DNA from: Mesorhizobium sp. M2D.F.Ca.ET.226.01.1.1
Lineage (GTDB): Bacteria; Pseudomonadota; Alphaproteobacteria; Rhizobiales; Rhizobiaceae
Length of the DNA stretch: 64,000 nt
Direction of reading: 5' to 3'
Assembly: GCF_004022705.2 (NCBI RefSeq)
Contig: NZ_RZOY02000018.1
Coordinates: 22,588-86,587, forward strand
Shown here: one piece after another, positions 6,933-15,902 of the stretch
Position numbering within the stretch: position 1 is the stretch's first letter
How the letters are laid out: every line of letters begins with the position of its first letter
Notes under the pieces: model-generated
What the model was told of the DNA's origin: nothing
The model's database searches: none
Seen by the model: the letters and a program-made list of their open reading frames with translations, nothing else
Made by a program: the position numbers and the translations under genes

Positions 6933-8636
6933 ATGCGGGTTTCGATCCATCTGCTCGGTCGCTTCGCCGTCAGCGTCGATGACCGGCCGATCCCTGCGGC
7001 CGATTGGCGGCGCGACCGCGCCGCGGCGCTGGTCAAGCTGCTCGCGCTGAAGCCCGCGCATAGCTTGCATCGCGAGCAGGCGATGGAGACTTTCTGGCCG
7101 GACGCCGATCCGGAGGCGGCAGGCGCCAACCTGCGCAAGGCCGTGCATTTCGCGCGCCGCGCGCTCGGTGCTCACGACCTCATCGCGATCAGCAACGACG
7201 TCATCGCGCTTGCGCCCGATGCCGAGCTCGAGATCGATATCGAAGGCTTCGAGGCCGCCGCCAAGACAGCACTGCGGGGTGGCGAAAAGAGTGCTTTCGA
7301 ACGCGCCGCCGACCTCTATGGCGGCAGGCTTTTACCGGACGATATTTTCGTCGAATGGCTCGACGCTCCTCGCGCGCAGCTGCAGCAACGCTACAGCGAC
7401 CTGTTGCGCGCCGGCGGTCTCTGGCAGCGGCTGATCGCGCTCGACCCGGCCGACGAGCAGGCGCAATGCGCGCTGATGCAGGCGGCACTCGGCGCCGGCA
7501 ACCGGGTCGAGGCGATCCGCCAATTCAACCAGCTTCGCGACAATCTGCATGCCGAGCTCGGCGTCGGGCCGAGCGCCGCGACCATCGCGCTCTACGAGAA
7601 GGCGCTGGCGCTTTCCGGCGCGGAGACAGTCAACCCCTCGGAACGCATCCGCACCTCGCTGGCCTGGGGCCTGGTGCATCTGCAGAGCGGCGAGTTCGAC
7701 AAGGCAAGCGAGATCGCCCGGCAGACACGCGATCTGGCGCTGGGAGCCGACCTGCCGCGCGAGGTCGGCGAGGCGAGTGCGCTGCTGGGCATCGCATCGA
7801 TGATGCAATCCCGGTGGCCGCAACTGTTCCGGTCCGAATTCATCGAATGGGTCCGCGCCAAGCCGGCCTTTGTGCAACATGTCTTCGATGGGCATCTGTG
7901 CCTGTCCGAGTTCTGTCTGTGCAGCGCCAAAGGTCATGCCGAAGTAGCGGGACTGGCCCAGGAATTGCTCGCCGTTGCCGAGGAAGCGGAATCGAACGCC
8001 GGACGCGGCCTCGCCTGCCTGCTTCTGGGCGAGGCTTCGCTCTTTTCGGGCGAACTCGACAGGGCCGAGCAGTTCCTTACCGAAGCAGAGCGGCTGCTGC
8101 TTGCAGCGGACGCAGTCGCCGGCCGCGTGCTGGCGATCGAGCGGCTGGCCGAGATCGCCCTGGAGCGCGGCCAGAAATGGCGCGCCAGCCGGCTGATCCA
8201 GCGCGGCCTCGCCGATGCCGAACGCTCTTGGCTCTCGCCGCATCTCATCATGCGCATGCAGGCGCTGGCCGTGCGGGCGGCATCGACGCCGAAGATGGTG
8301 GCCGAAGAGATCCTCGCCGGCGACAGGTTGTTGACGCCGGGCGCCTGCCAGCCATGCTCGATGGCGCTGCGCACCGCTTCGGCGATCGCGCTTGCCGAAG
8401 CCGGCGAGCTGGAACAGGTCGACCGCCGCCTGAACGACGCCGAGCGTATCGCCGGCATGTGGCAAGGCGGCCCTTGGGCTGCAGCCCTTTGGGAGGCGCG
8501 TGGCGTGCAGCGGCGGGCACAGGATAAGGAAGTGCGCGCTCTCGCCGCCTTCGAAGAGGCCGCCAGCCGCTACGAGGAACTCGGCCGGCCGCGCGACCAG
8601 GCCCGATGCCTGGCGCGAATGGGAAATCACGGCTGA
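6933..8636 (+). CDS. BTAD/SARP-type transcriptional regulator with C-terminal TPR-like repeats
   Basis: 567 aa. Residues 1-95 form a winged helix-turn-helix of the OmpR/SARP type (RVSIHLLGRFAVSVDD, then RRDRAAALVKLLALKP). Residues 100-240 are a bacterial transcriptional activator (BTAD) domain, with LYGGRLLPDDIFVEWLDAPR and LRDNLHAELGVGPSAATIAL. The remainder is alpha-helical with TPR-like pairs such as GEASLFSGELDRAEQFLTEA. SARP proteins are best known in actinomycetes, but single BTAD regulators occur in rhizobia. Sharing a promoter region with a peroxiredoxin suggests it controls that gene or an oxidative-stress response (inference). It has no ATPase domain. Confidence 0.85.
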   Translation: MRVSIHLLGRFAVSVDDRPIPAADWRRDRAAALVKLLALKPAHSLHREQAMETFWPDADPEAAGANLRKAVHFARRALGAHDLIAISNDVIALAPDAELEIDIEGFEAAAKTALRGGEKSAFERAADLYGGRLLPDDIFVEWLDAPRAQLQQRYSDLLRAGGLWQRLIALDPADEQAQCALMQAALGAGNRVEAIRQFNQLRDNLHAELGVGPSAATIALYEKALALSGAETVNPSERIRTSLAWGLVHLQSGEFDKASEIARQTRDLALGADLPREVGEASALLGIASMMQSRWPQLFRSEFIEWVRAKPAFVQHVFDGHLCLSEFCLCSAKGHAEVAGLAQELLAVAEEAESNAGRGLACLLLGEASLFSGELDRAEQFLTEAERLLLAADAVAGRVLAIERLAEIALERGQKWRASRLIQRGLADAERSWLSPHLIMRMQALAVRAASTPKMVAEEILAGDRLLTPGACQPCSMALRTASAIALAEAGELEQVDRRLNDAERIAGMWQGGPWAAALWEARGVQRRAQDKEVRALAAFEEAASRYEELGRPRDQARCLARMGNHG

Positions 8637-8724
8637 GCTTGCGCCAGAGACCAATCGGCGGGATGGTATGGAAGGCAGCCGGGGGCGCTGGCAGCCCGGA
8701 TATGCATGGCTGCTGGAAATCGAG

Positions 8725-9210
8725 ATGGTGCGCGCTAACCTGGCCTTGGTCGCCCTGGTTGCCTTGATGAGCCCGACAGCGGCGGGCACGCGCCTGTCCC
8801 ATCTATTCGACCGCTCCGACCTGGCAACGACCTATTTGGGCGAGTCCGATCTCCTGACCGCCTATACGACCGGCATGGCGCGCTATCGTCTGTTGCTCAC
8901 CGGTGTGACCGGCACGGCCAATCTCGCCGCACCGCTCGAACCTCTTCAGCTGCGGCCTGAATTCCAGCAACGGACATGGCGGGCAGCGGACGGCAGCCTG
9001 CTGCAGGGCTTTGCGGGCAAGGGTGGCTTCCGGCTGACCACGGGAAACTGCCTCGCCCGCATCTGCGTGGCCAGCGAATGCAGCGAAGCCGGCTGGCCGG
9101 TCTATGCCTGCAGCGACGGGCGCAAGCGCAAGATGTCGGTCAAGAGCTTCGTGGCGGCAACATTCGACGGCGTCCCCTATCGACGGCTGAGCGCGCCGAA
9201 GGATCAATGA
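8725..9210 (+). CDS. Exported protein of unknown function
   Basis: 161 aa from the ATG at 8725, chosen because it opens a signal peptide (MVRANLALVALVALMSPTAA, cleavage around residue 20); an ATG at 8668 would add 19 residues ahead of the signal. The mature part has Cys in GNCLARICVASECSEAG and VYACSDG, so disulfides are likely in the periplasm. The C-terminus is basic. I do not recognise the family. It follows the BTAD regulator by 88 bp on the same strand. Confidence 0.6.
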   Translation: MVRANLALVALVALMSPTAAGTRLSHLFDRSDLATTYLGESDLLTAYTTGMARYRLLLTGVTGTANLAAPLEPLQLRPEFQQRTWRAADGSLLQGFAGKGGFRLTTGNCLARICVASECSEAGWPVYACSDGRKRKMSVKSFVAATFDGVPYRRLSAPKDQ

Positions 9211-9298
9211 TCTTCGCGGCGCGGACCGGTCTCCAAAAATCCATCTCACTTCACCCGAAGGTTGCGCATGCGTCGCGCCGCATGGCATCTGTCGGCAA

Positions 9299-10063
9299 AT
9301 GACAAGCAAGCCCCTTCCACAGCCTTCTAAGCCGTTGCGGCGATCCGCCGCCGGGAAGGTCAGCCTCAACCGGGCGCTGTCGAAGCTCGGGCTCTGCTCG
9401 CGCAAGCAGGCTGAGCTTTTGATCGCCGAGGGGCGCGTGAGCGTGGCAGGCAAGGTGGCGCGCGACCCTTCGCTTTGGGTCGATCCCGAGCGCGACCGCA
9501 TCACGGTCGACGGCGAGCGCATCGCCGCCGAGCGCAAGGTCTATCTCATGCTCAACAAGCCGCGTGGGCTGGTCACCACGCGCGATGATCCTGAGGGCCG
9601 CGGCACGGTCTATGACTGCCTGGAAGGGCTAGACCTGCCTTTCGTCTCGCCGGTCGGCCGGCTCGACAAGGCGAGCGAAGGCCTGCTGTTGATGACCAAC
9701 GACACGCGCTGGGCGAACGGTCTGCTCGACCCCGCCTCGCACGTCGCCAAGACCTACCATGTGCAGATCGCGGCTGTGCCAGACGACGCGATGCTGGGGC
9801 GCTTTCGCCAAGGCGCGGACGTGGACAGCGAATTGCTCGCCGCAAGCTCAATCACGCTCTTGCGCAGCGGCGGCCGCACCGCCTGGCTGGAGATCGTGCT
9901 CGACGAGGGCCGCAACCGGCAGATCCGCAGATTGCTCGGCGCCTTTGATATCGAGGTGCTGAGACTGGTCAGGGTGGCGATCGGTGGCCTTCAGCTCGGC
10001 GAGCTTGCCAAGGGTCAGGCGCGGCATTTGACGGACCAAGAGCTGGCGACTCTGGCGACTTGA
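9299..10063 (+). CDS. rRNA pseudouridine synthase, RsuA/RluB/RluE family
   Basis: 254 aa. An S4 RNA-binding domain (LNRALSKLGLCSRKQAELLI) lies at residues 22-80, followed by the catalytic domain with MLNKPRGLVTT, the active-site motif GRLDKASEGLLLMTND containing the catalytic Asp, and EGRNRQIRR near residue 210. It isomerises uridine to pseudouridine in ribosomal RNA in the cytoplasm. The subfamily (RsuA for 16S; RluB, RluE or RluF for 23S) cannot be fixed by eye. No strong ribosome-binding site precedes the ATG, and the gap 9211-9298 holds nothing obvious. Confidence 0.9.
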   Translation: MTSKPLPQPSKPLRRSAAGKVSLNRALSKLGLCSRKQAELLIAEGRVSVAGKVARDPSLWVDPERDRITVDGERIAAERKVYLMLNKPRGLVTTRDDPEGRGTVYDCLEGLDLPFVSPVGRLDKASEGLLLMTNDTRWANGLLDPASHVAKTYHVQIAAVPDDAMLGRFRQGADVDSELLAASSITLLRSGGRTAWLEIVLDEGRNRQIRRLLGAFDIEVLRLVRVAIGGLQLGELAKGQARHLTDQELATLAT

Positions 10064-10074
10064 CGCGCCACGCA

Positions 10075-10226
10075 CTACCCCTCACCCGGATTGCCAGCCG
10101 AATTGCGAAGAGCAATTCGGGGCAATCCGACCTCTCCGCGGGGGGAGAGGAGACCGTCAGCGCTGAGCCCCTCTTCTCCCCGTCGGGGAGAAGGTGGCCG
10201 CGAAGCGGCCGGATGAGGGGGAGTAG
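10075..10226. repeat. Compound REP-like palindromic intergenic repeat (copy 1 of 3)
   Basis: About 150 bp built of nested hairpins: GAATTGC/GCAATTC, CTCTCC/GGAGAG, CTTCTCCCCG/CGGGGAGAAG and GGCCGC/GCGGCC, bounded by outer arms CTACCCCTCA and TGAGGGGGAGTAG. Related units lie at 19413-19464 and 23644-23770. It fills the gap between a plus-strand gene and a convergent minus-strand gene. It is a typical dispersed Rhizobiales element and could act as a transcription barrier or mRNA stabiliser. Confidence 0.85.
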
Positions 10227-10232
10227 CGCTCG

Positions 10233-10814
10233 CTACCTCTGATTCCACCGCCGGATGACCGGTTCCGTCAGGTCGTGTTCGTAACCGAGGACGCTGAGGC
10301 TCGCCGTGTCGAGGACGAAATGCTCGCCGCCTTGCGGCGGCAGGCCGACCCAGCGCGCCGCGAAGACGCGCAGGAAATGCGCGCTGGAAAAAATCAGCAT
10401 ATTGCCGGCAACGGCACGGAGTCCGGCGATGACGGTATCGGCCCTGGCGCCGACATCGGCGGCCATCTCGCCGCCCGGACAGCCGTCGCGAAACACGTTC
10501 CAGCCGGGCCGCTCGGCGAGGATTTCCTTGGTCGTCACGCCTTCATAGGCGCCATAATCCCATTCCTGCAGGTCCGGCTTCTTGACGGCGCGCTCGCCGA
10601 AGCCGGCGAGCCGGCAGGTGTCGAAGGCGCGCTGCGACGGGCTCGACCAGACCGCCTGAAAGGTCAGCCCCTTGAGCCGATCGGCCACGCCCCGCGCGGC
10701 CTCTTCGCCTCTCGCGGTCAGCGGGATGTCGGTGCGGCCGGTATGCCTGCCCGAGGCGCTCCACTCCGTCTCGCCATGGCGGACCAGGTAGATTTCGGGA
10801 AACGCACTGCTCAT
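10233..10814 (-). CDS. Histidine phosphatase family protein (phosphoglycerate mutase-like)
   Basis: 193 aa. The phosphohistidine motif YLVRHGETEWS is at residues 9-19, with an Arg-bearing LTARGEEAARG near 32, and the second catalytic His appears in IFSSAHFLRVFAARW around 140-155. Acidic EWDYGAYEG supplies the general acid. The family ranges from cofactor-dependent phosphoglycerate mutases to broad phosphatases; length and loop sequence favour a phosphatase, but the substrate cannot be read. The start follows GAGGG. The gene is alone, between the repeat element and the dctA terminator. Confidence 0.85.
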   Translation of the reverse strand: MSSAFPEIYLVRHGETEWSASGRHTGRTDIPLTARGEEAARGVADRLKGLTFQAVWSSPSQRAFDTCRLAGFGERAVKKPDLQEWDYGAYEGVTTKEILAERPGWNVFRDGCPGGEMAADVGARADTVIAGLRAVAGNMLIFSSAHFLRVFAARWVGLPPQGGEHFVLDTASLSVLGYEHDLTEPVIRRWNQR

Positions 10815-10883
10815 CGACGGCCCTCGAGGCTGAAAGTTGCACCGGTGGGAGAGCCGGCGGCGTCACCCTATTCGGCGGCCGGC

Positions 10884-10916
10884 AAAAAGAACAGGCCGCG
10901 GCTAAACCGCGGCCTG
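10884..10916 (-). terminator. Intrinsic terminator of dctA
   Basis: A 10-bp perfect stem, CAGGCCGCGG (10892-10901) and CCGCGGCCTG (10907-10916), encloses a 5-nt loop. Read on the minus strand it is followed by TTCTTTTTG. It lies 33 bp past the dctA stop. Confidence 0.9.
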
Positions 10917-10949
10917 CACAGGCTCGGGAGGGATGCCTGACGGTGCCTG

Positions 10950-12287
10950 TCACTCCGCGGGCAGCAGGCCGCCGGACAGCGCAAGGTCCGCCTCTTCCGA
11001 CAGTTGGCCTGCCATGGCAGCGGCGAACTTGGTCTGGTCGAGCTCGCCTTCCCAGCGCGCCACCACGATGGTCGCGACCGCGTTGCCTACGAAGTTGGTC
11101 AGCGCGCGGCACTCCGACATGAAGCGGTCGACACCGAGGATCAGCGCCATGCCGGCGACCGGAACGGTCGGCACGACCGAGAGCGTTGCGGCCAGCGTGA
11201 TGAAGCCGGCGCCGGTGATGCCGGCGGCACCCTTGGAGCTCAGCATCGCGACAAGCAGGAGCAGGATCTGGTCGCCGAAGGTGAGCGGCGTGTCGGTCGC
11301 CTGGGCGATGAACAGGGCGGCAAGCGTCATATAGATGTTGGTGCCGTCGAGGTTGAAGGAATAGCCGGTCGGGATGACCAGGCCGACCACCGAGCGGTTG
11401 CAGCCGGCGCGCTCCATCTTGGCCATCAGGCCGGGGAGCGCCGCCTCGGACGACGAGGTGCCGAGCACCAGCAGCAGCTCTTCCTTGATGTAGCGGATCA
11501 GCGCCAGGATGGAGAAGCCGTTGTACCATGCGACTGCGCCCAGCACGACCAGCACGAAGAGCAGCGACGTCAGATAGAAAGTGCCGATCAGGAAGGCCAG
11601 GTTGGCGATCGTGCCAATGCCGTATTTGCCGACGGTGAAGGCCATGGCGCCGAAAGCGCCGATGGGAGCTGCCTTCATCAGGATGGCGACGAGACGAAAG
11701 ATCGGCGCGGTCAGCGCCTGCAGGAAATCGACCACCGGACGGCCACGCTCGCCGACGAGAGCCAGCGCCACGCCGAACAGCACCGAGAAGAACAGCACCT
11801 GCAGGATGTCGCCTTGCGCGAACGCGCCGGTGATGGTGTCGGGGATGATATTCATCAGGAAGCCGACGATGGTCGTATCATGCGCCTTCTCGGTGAAGGT
11901 TGCCACCTTCGACGGATCGAGCGTCGCCGGGTTGATGTGCATGCCGGCGCCGGGCTGGATGACGTTCGACACAACGAGGCCGACGATCAGCGCCAGGGTC
12001 GAGAAGACCAGGAAGTAGATCATCGCCTTGCCGGCGACGCGGCCAACCTTGTGCAGGTCGGAAACGCCGGCAATGCCGGTCGCCACGGTGAGGAAGATCA
12101 CCGGCGCGATGACCATCTTGACCAGCTTGATGAAGGCGTCGCCAAGCGGCTTCAGCGAGGCGCCCAGATCGGGATAGAAATGTCCAAGCAGGATGCCGGC
12201 GGCGATCGCCACCAGGACCTGCACATAGAGATGCCGGTAAAAGGGAACCTTGCCGCGCGGTTCGGCGGCAGCGATTGCTGTCTGCAT
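10950..12287 (-). CDS. dctA: C4-dicarboxylate:cation symporter
   Basis: 445 aa, dicarboxylate/amino acid:cation symporter (DAACS) family. The sequence has the hallmark serine-rich re-entrant loop GTSSSEAALP (about residues 272-281), the GYSFNLDGTNIYMT motif near 305-320 and the hydrophobic span opening VQVLVAIAAGILLGHFYPDL. It imports succinate, malate and fumarate, the main carbon supplied to nitrogen-fixing bacteroids. The start follows GGAGGATATC. It is divergent from dctBD and has a consensus sigma-54 promoter 91-106 bp upstream of its start. Confidence 0.97.
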   Translation of the reverse strand: MQTAIAAAEPRGKVPFYRHLYVQVLVAIAAGILLGHFYPDLGASLKPLGDAFIKLVKMVIAPVIFLTVATGIAGVSDLHKVGRVAGKAMIYFLVFSTLALIVGLVVSNVIQPGAGMHINPATLDPSKVATFTEKAHDTTIVGFLMNIIPDTITGAFAQGDILQVLFFSVLFGVALALVGERGRPVVDFLQALTAPIFRLVAILMKAAPIGAFGAMAFTVGKYGIGTIANLAFLIGTFYLTSLLFVLVVLGAVAWYNGFSILALIRYIKEELLLVLGTSSSEAALPGLMAKMERAGCNRSVVGLVIPTGYSFNLDGTNIYMTLAALFIAQATDTPLTFGDQILLLLVAMLSSKGAAGITGAGFITLAATLSVVPTVPVAGMALILGVDRFMSECRALTNFVGNAVATIVVARWEGELDQTKFAAAMAGQLSEEADLALSGGLLPAE

Positions 12288-12377
12288 GATATCCTCCGTT
12301 CGGCCCCCGATCGAGAACCCTCGACCTCCCAGGGGGCTGTTTGACCTCCACAGCCTCGCGGCTGCTGCAGATGTGTT

Positions 12378-12393
12378 TGCAATGGGCGTGCCA
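12378..12393 (-). promoter_or_regulatory. Sigma-54 promoter of dctA
   Basis: On the minus strand the sequence is TGGCACGCCCATTGCA, matching the RpoN consensus TGGCAC-R-N4-TTGCW with the -24 GG and -12 GC at correct spacing. The -12 element is about 92 bp upstream of the dctA ATG. It fits control by the adjacent sigma-54 activator DctD. Confidence 0.93.
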
Positions 12394-12468
12394 GATTGCG
12401 CCCGGCGTTTCGCTTCGTTGATTTTGCTGGTTTTTTTGATTTTTCAGCGCGCACCCTGAACGGCATCC

Positions 12469-12520
12469 GTGCGGCAATCCGCATAGGCCGAATTGCGCTT
12501 TGTGCGAAATCATGCACAAA
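12469..12520. promoter_or_regulatory. Tandem DctD-type upstream activator sites
   Basis: Two dyads lie 33 bp apart centre to centre, about three helical turns. Site 1 has TGCGG (12470-12474) and CCGCA (12479-12483). Site 2 has TTTGTGC (12499-12505) and GCACAAA (12514-12520), a perfect 7-bp pair. Both resemble rhizobial DctD sites. Site 2 covers the upstream edge of dctB and the alternative ATG at 12512. Confidence 0.8.
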
Positions 12521-12526
12521 TGCGGC

Positions 12527-14392
12527 ATGCTGCAACGCCCTGCCGCTGCCCTCGCCGCGACGCCCGAACTGCTTGCCGGACGGGCGCGGCGTGCCTGGTT
12601 GCTGTTCGCAACCGTGGCGCTGTCGATCATCGCGGCAGCGCTTTATGGCGCCGGGCTCTATGGCCGTTCGACCGAGATCGAGGCTCTGGCCACGCAAGGC
12701 CGCACGGACGCAAATCTCAAAGTGGCGCTGCTGCGCGCCGTGCTGGAAAATCCGCGCGCGCTGCCGCTGCTCCTATCGGAGGATCAGCAGGTCAATGACG
12801 CGCTGACGCAGCGAAGCCCTGCCGCGATCGATGTCTTGAACCGCAAGCTCGAAGGGCTGGTCTCCGGCACCAAGGCCTCGGTGCTCTACGTCACCGGCAC
12901 GGATGGCCTGGCAATCGCCTCCAGCAATTGGCGCGAGCCGGTGAGCTTCGTCGGCAGCGATTACAGTTTCCGCGCCTATTTCTCGAATGCGATGCAGTCC
13001 GGCACCGCCGAATATTTCGCGCTCGGCAATGTCTCCAAACGCCCGGGCCTTTATATCTCGCGTCGCGTGGATGGCGTTTCGGGGCCGCTCGGCGTCGTCG
13101 TGGTCAAGATGGAGTTCGACCAGCTCGAGGCGGACTGGCATGAGGCGAACCGCCCGGCCTATGTCAGCGACGCGCATGGCGTGGTGCTGATCACCAGTGT
13201 GCCCTCCTGGCGTTTCCTGACGACGGAGCCGCTCAGCCGGCCGGTGCTTGCCGAGATCCGCGCCAGCCAGCAATTCGGCGACGCGCCACTGGTGCCCTTA
13301 CCGATCACCAAGCCGGAAGCGCTTTCCGCCGATGTCGCGCTTGTCCATGCCATCACGCCAGGCGGCAGCGACGCGGAGTATCTGCGGCTTTCGACGGCTG
13401 TGCCCTCGACACCCTGGCGCCTCGACTATCTGGTTCCCGCGGAAGCACCGATCGCCGCGGCGCAGCGCGAGATGCGGCTTTTAGTGCTTGGCGTTCTCGT
13501 ACCTCTCATCGCTTTGGCCGCCTATCTGTTGTGGCGCCGGCACTCCGGCCAGATGCAGATAGCGGCGGAACAGGCGGCGCGCACCGAGCTCGAGCGCCGC
13601 GTCGTCGAGCGTACGCAGGATCTCAGCCTGGCGCGCGATCGGCTGCAGGCCGAGATCGCCGATCACCGAAGCACGGAGGCAAAGCTGCAGGTGATGCAGC
13701 AGGACCTGGTGCAGGCCAACCGCCTTGCCACCCTTGGCCAGGTCGCCGCCGGCGTCGCACATGAGATCAACCAGCCGGTGGCGACGATCCGCGCCTATGC
13801 CGACAATGCGCGTGTCTTCCTGGAGCGCAAGCAGAACTCGTCAGCCGAGGAGAATCTTGGCGCGATCGCGGCACTTACCGAGCGCATCGGCTCGATCACC
13901 GAGGAGCTGAAAGCCTTCGCCCGCAAGGGCCGCACCGCCGCCGAGCCGGTAGAATTGCGTAGCGTGATCGAGGGCGCCGTCGTGCTGCTCAGGAGCCGCT
14001 TCGCCGGCAGGCTGGACGCACTCGCCATCACGCTGCCGCCGCCGGCGCTGAAGGTGATGGGCAACCGGCTGCGCCTGGAACAGGTGCTGATCAATCTGTT
14101 CCAGAACGCGCTGGAGGCGCTCGAAGGCCGCGACGATGCGCGGGTCGAAGTCAGCGCCGCCGAAACGGCCGAAGACGTGGCGCTGGTCGTTTCCGACAAC
14201 GGCGCGGGCATCCCGCCAGCTATTCTGAAGTCGCTTTTCACACCCTTCAACACATCCAAGGAGAAAGGCCTCGGCCTCGGCCTCGTCATCTCAAAGGACA
14301 TCGTCGCCGACTATGGCGGCCGCATTGAAGTTTCTAGCAGCGGCCAGGGCACACGCTTCACCATTCATCTGTCGAAAGCCGGCGCAGCATGA
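12527..14392 (+). CDS. dctB: C4-dicarboxylate sensor histidine kinase
   Basis: 621 aa from ATG at 12527 (an in-frame ATG at 12512 falls inside the DctD site). A membrane helix at about 21-42 (WLLFATVALSIIAAALYGAG) and another at 316-337 bracket a ~270-residue periplasmic double-PAS sensor region, followed by a coiled coil. The phosphoacceptor motif GQVAAGVAHEINQPVATIRA is near residue 410, and the ATPase domain has an N-box around 523, DNGAGIPP and GLGLGLVISKDI. It senses dicarboxylates and phosphorylates DctD. Its stop overlaps the dctD start (ATGA). Confidence 0.96.
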   Translation: MLQRPAAALAATPELLAGRARRAWLLFATVALSIIAAALYGAGLYGRSTEIEALATQGRTDANLKVALLRAVLENPRALPLLLSEDQQVNDALTQRSPAAIDVLNRKLEGLVSGTKASVLYVTGTDGLAIASSNWREPVSFVGSDYSFRAYFSNAMQSGTAEYFALGNVSKRPGLYISRRVDGVSGPLGVVVVKMEFDQLEADWHEANRPAYVSDAHGVVLITSVPSWRFLTTEPLSRPVLAEIRASQQFGDAPLVPLPITKPEALSADVALVHAITPGGSDAEYLRLSTAVPSTPWRLDYLVPAEAPIAAAQREMRLLVLGVLVPLIALAAYLLWRRHSGQMQIAAEQAARTELERRVVERTQDLSLARDRLQAEIADHRSTEAKLQVMQQDLVQANRLATLGQVAAGVAHEINQPVATIRAYADNARVFLERKQNSSAEENLGAIAALTERIGSITEELKAFARKGRTAAEPVELRSVIEGAVVLLRSRFAGRLDALAITLPPPALKVMGNRLRLEQVLINLFQNALEALEGRDDARVEVSAAETAEDVALVVSDNGAGIPPAILKSLFTPFNTSKEKGLGLGLVISKDIVADYGGRIEVSSSGQGTRFTIHLSKAGAA

Positions 14393-15744
14393 GCAACGAC
14401 GATCCCGCACCAGTGATCCTGATCGATGACGACAGCGACCTGCTCAAAGCGACAAGGCAGACGCTGGAGCTCGCCGGCTTTGCCGTGTCGGCCCACGCGG
14501 TGGCGAAGGAGGCGCTGGCGGCGCTGGACAAAAGTTTCGCCGGCGTGGTGGTGTCGGACATCCGCATGCCGGAGATCGACGGGCTGCAGCTTTTCGACCG
14601 CGTCTTGCAACTCGACCCCGATATCCCCGTCATCCTGGTCACGGGGCATGGCGATATCGCGATGGCCGTCAAGGCGATCAAGGACGGCGCCTACGACTTC
14701 ATCACCAAGCCTTTCGCCGCTGAGCGGCTGGCGCAAAGCGTCGCCCGCGCCGCCGAGAAACGCCGGCTGGTAATGGAAAACCGCGCCTTGCGCGAGGCGG
14801 CCGAGCAGGCGCAGGAAGGGCTGCCGCTGATTGGCCAGACGCCGGCGATGGAGCGGCTGCGCCGCACGCTGCGGCAGATCGCCGACACCGATGTAGACGT
14901 GCTGGTGACCGGCGAGACCGGCTCGGGCAAGGAAGTGGTGGCCGGCCTGCTGCATCGCTGGAGCCGGCGCGCCAAGGGCAATTTCGTCGCGCTCAATTGC
15001 GGCACGCTGCCGGAGACGGTCATCGAAAGCGAACTGTTCGGCCATGAGGCGGGCGCCTTTACCGGCGCGCAGAAGAAGCGCGTCGGCCGCATCGAGCATT
15101 CGAGCGGCGGCACGCTGTTCCTCGACGAGATCGAAAGCATGCCGGCCTCGACGCAGGTGCAGATGCTGCGCGTGCTCGAAATGCGCGAAGTGACCCCGCT
15201 CGGCACCAATGAGGTGCGGCCGGTCGACCTCAGGGTCGTCGCCGCGGCCAAGGTCGATCTCGGCGATGCGAGCCAGCGCGGCAATTTCCGCGAGGACCTC
15301 TATTACCGGCTCAATGTCGTGACGCTTTCGATCCCGCCGCTGCGCGAAAGGCGGGACGACGTGCCTTTATTGTTTGGCTACTTCGCCGAGCGCGCGGCGG
15401 CTCGTTTCCGGCGCGCCGTGCCGGCGACATCAGGGGCGGTCCAGCGCCATCTCAGGGAGCATGACTGGCCGGGCAATGTGCGCGAGCTCGCCCATTTTGC
15501 CGAGCGCTTCGTGCTCGGACTGGAGGAGATTGCCGAAGCGCCTTCCCTCGCGGCAGCGCCAAACGACGCATCCGCGCCCTTGCCGGAACGGCTCGATCGC
15601 TACGAGGCCGAGATCATCCGCGAGACACTTGGTCGCAATGACGGCGACGTCCGCCGCACCATCGAGGCGCTCGGCATTCCGCGCAAGACTTTCTACGACA
15701 AGCTGCAGCGGCACGGCATCGTGCGCAGCGATTTTTCCAGATAG
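14389..15744 (+). CDS. dctD: Sigma-54-dependent C4-dicarboxylate response regulator
   Basis: 451 aa. A receiver domain at residues 1-125 has LIDDDSD, the phosphoacceptor Asp in VVVSDIRMP (about residue 56) and Lys in ITKPF. The AAA+ domain has Walker A GETGSGKE (174-181), the sigma-54 contact loop GAFTGA (about 222-227) and Walker B GGTLFLDEIE. A Fis-type helix-turn-helix closes the protein (GDVRRTIEALGIPRKTFYDK). Phosphorylated by DctB, it activates dctA from the dyads at 12469-12520. Translation is coupled to dctB by the ATGA overlap. Confidence 0.97.
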   Translation: MSNDDPAPVILIDDDSDLLKATRQTLELAGFAVSAHAVAKEALAALDKSFAGVVVSDIRMPEIDGLQLFDRVLQLDPDIPVILVTGHGDIAMAVKAIKDGAYDFITKPFAAERLAQSVARAAEKRRLVMENRALREAAEQAQEGLPLIGQTPAMERLRRTLRQIADTDVDVLVTGETGSGKEVVAGLLHRWSRRAKGNFVALNCGTLPETVIESELFGHEAGAFTGAQKKRVGRIEHSSGGTLFLDEIESMPASTQVQMLRVLEMREVTPLGTNEVRPVDLRVVAAAKVDLGDASQRGNFREDLYYRLNVVTLSIPPLRERRDDVPLLFGYFAERAAARFRRAVPATSGAVQRHLREHDWPGNVRELAHFAERFVLGLEEIAEAPSLAAAPNDASAPLPERLDRYEAEIIRETLGRNDGDVRRTIEALGIPRKTFYDKLQRHGIVRSDFSR

Positions 15745-15902
15745 ATCAAGGCCGTGGAACCTCTGCGCAGGGCTAAGCGTTTCGTCTTGCCGGAAACCGT
15801 GGCACGCTGGCATCAGCCGGGCGGCGAACGCGTCGACGTGGCGCCGTTGCCGGGTTGCGCTTGGCAGGCGTTGATGATTTGTTGCCGCTCAGCGGAGAAC
15901 GA

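Noticed and set aside
7332..8789. Long minus-strand frame opposite the BTAD regulator
   Set aside because: Shadow of a high-GC gene; no recognisable domain, whereas the plus strand shows winged-helix, BTAD and TPR-like features.
11004..12344. 446-codon plus-strand frame opposite dctA
   Set aside because: Composition is rich in Gln, Asp, His and Arg, typical of an antisense frame; dctA motifs are unambiguous.
15803..15818. TGGCACG-containing sequence after dctD as a second sigma-54 promoter
   Set aside because: The -24-like TGGCACG lacks a TTGC -12 element at the required spacing.
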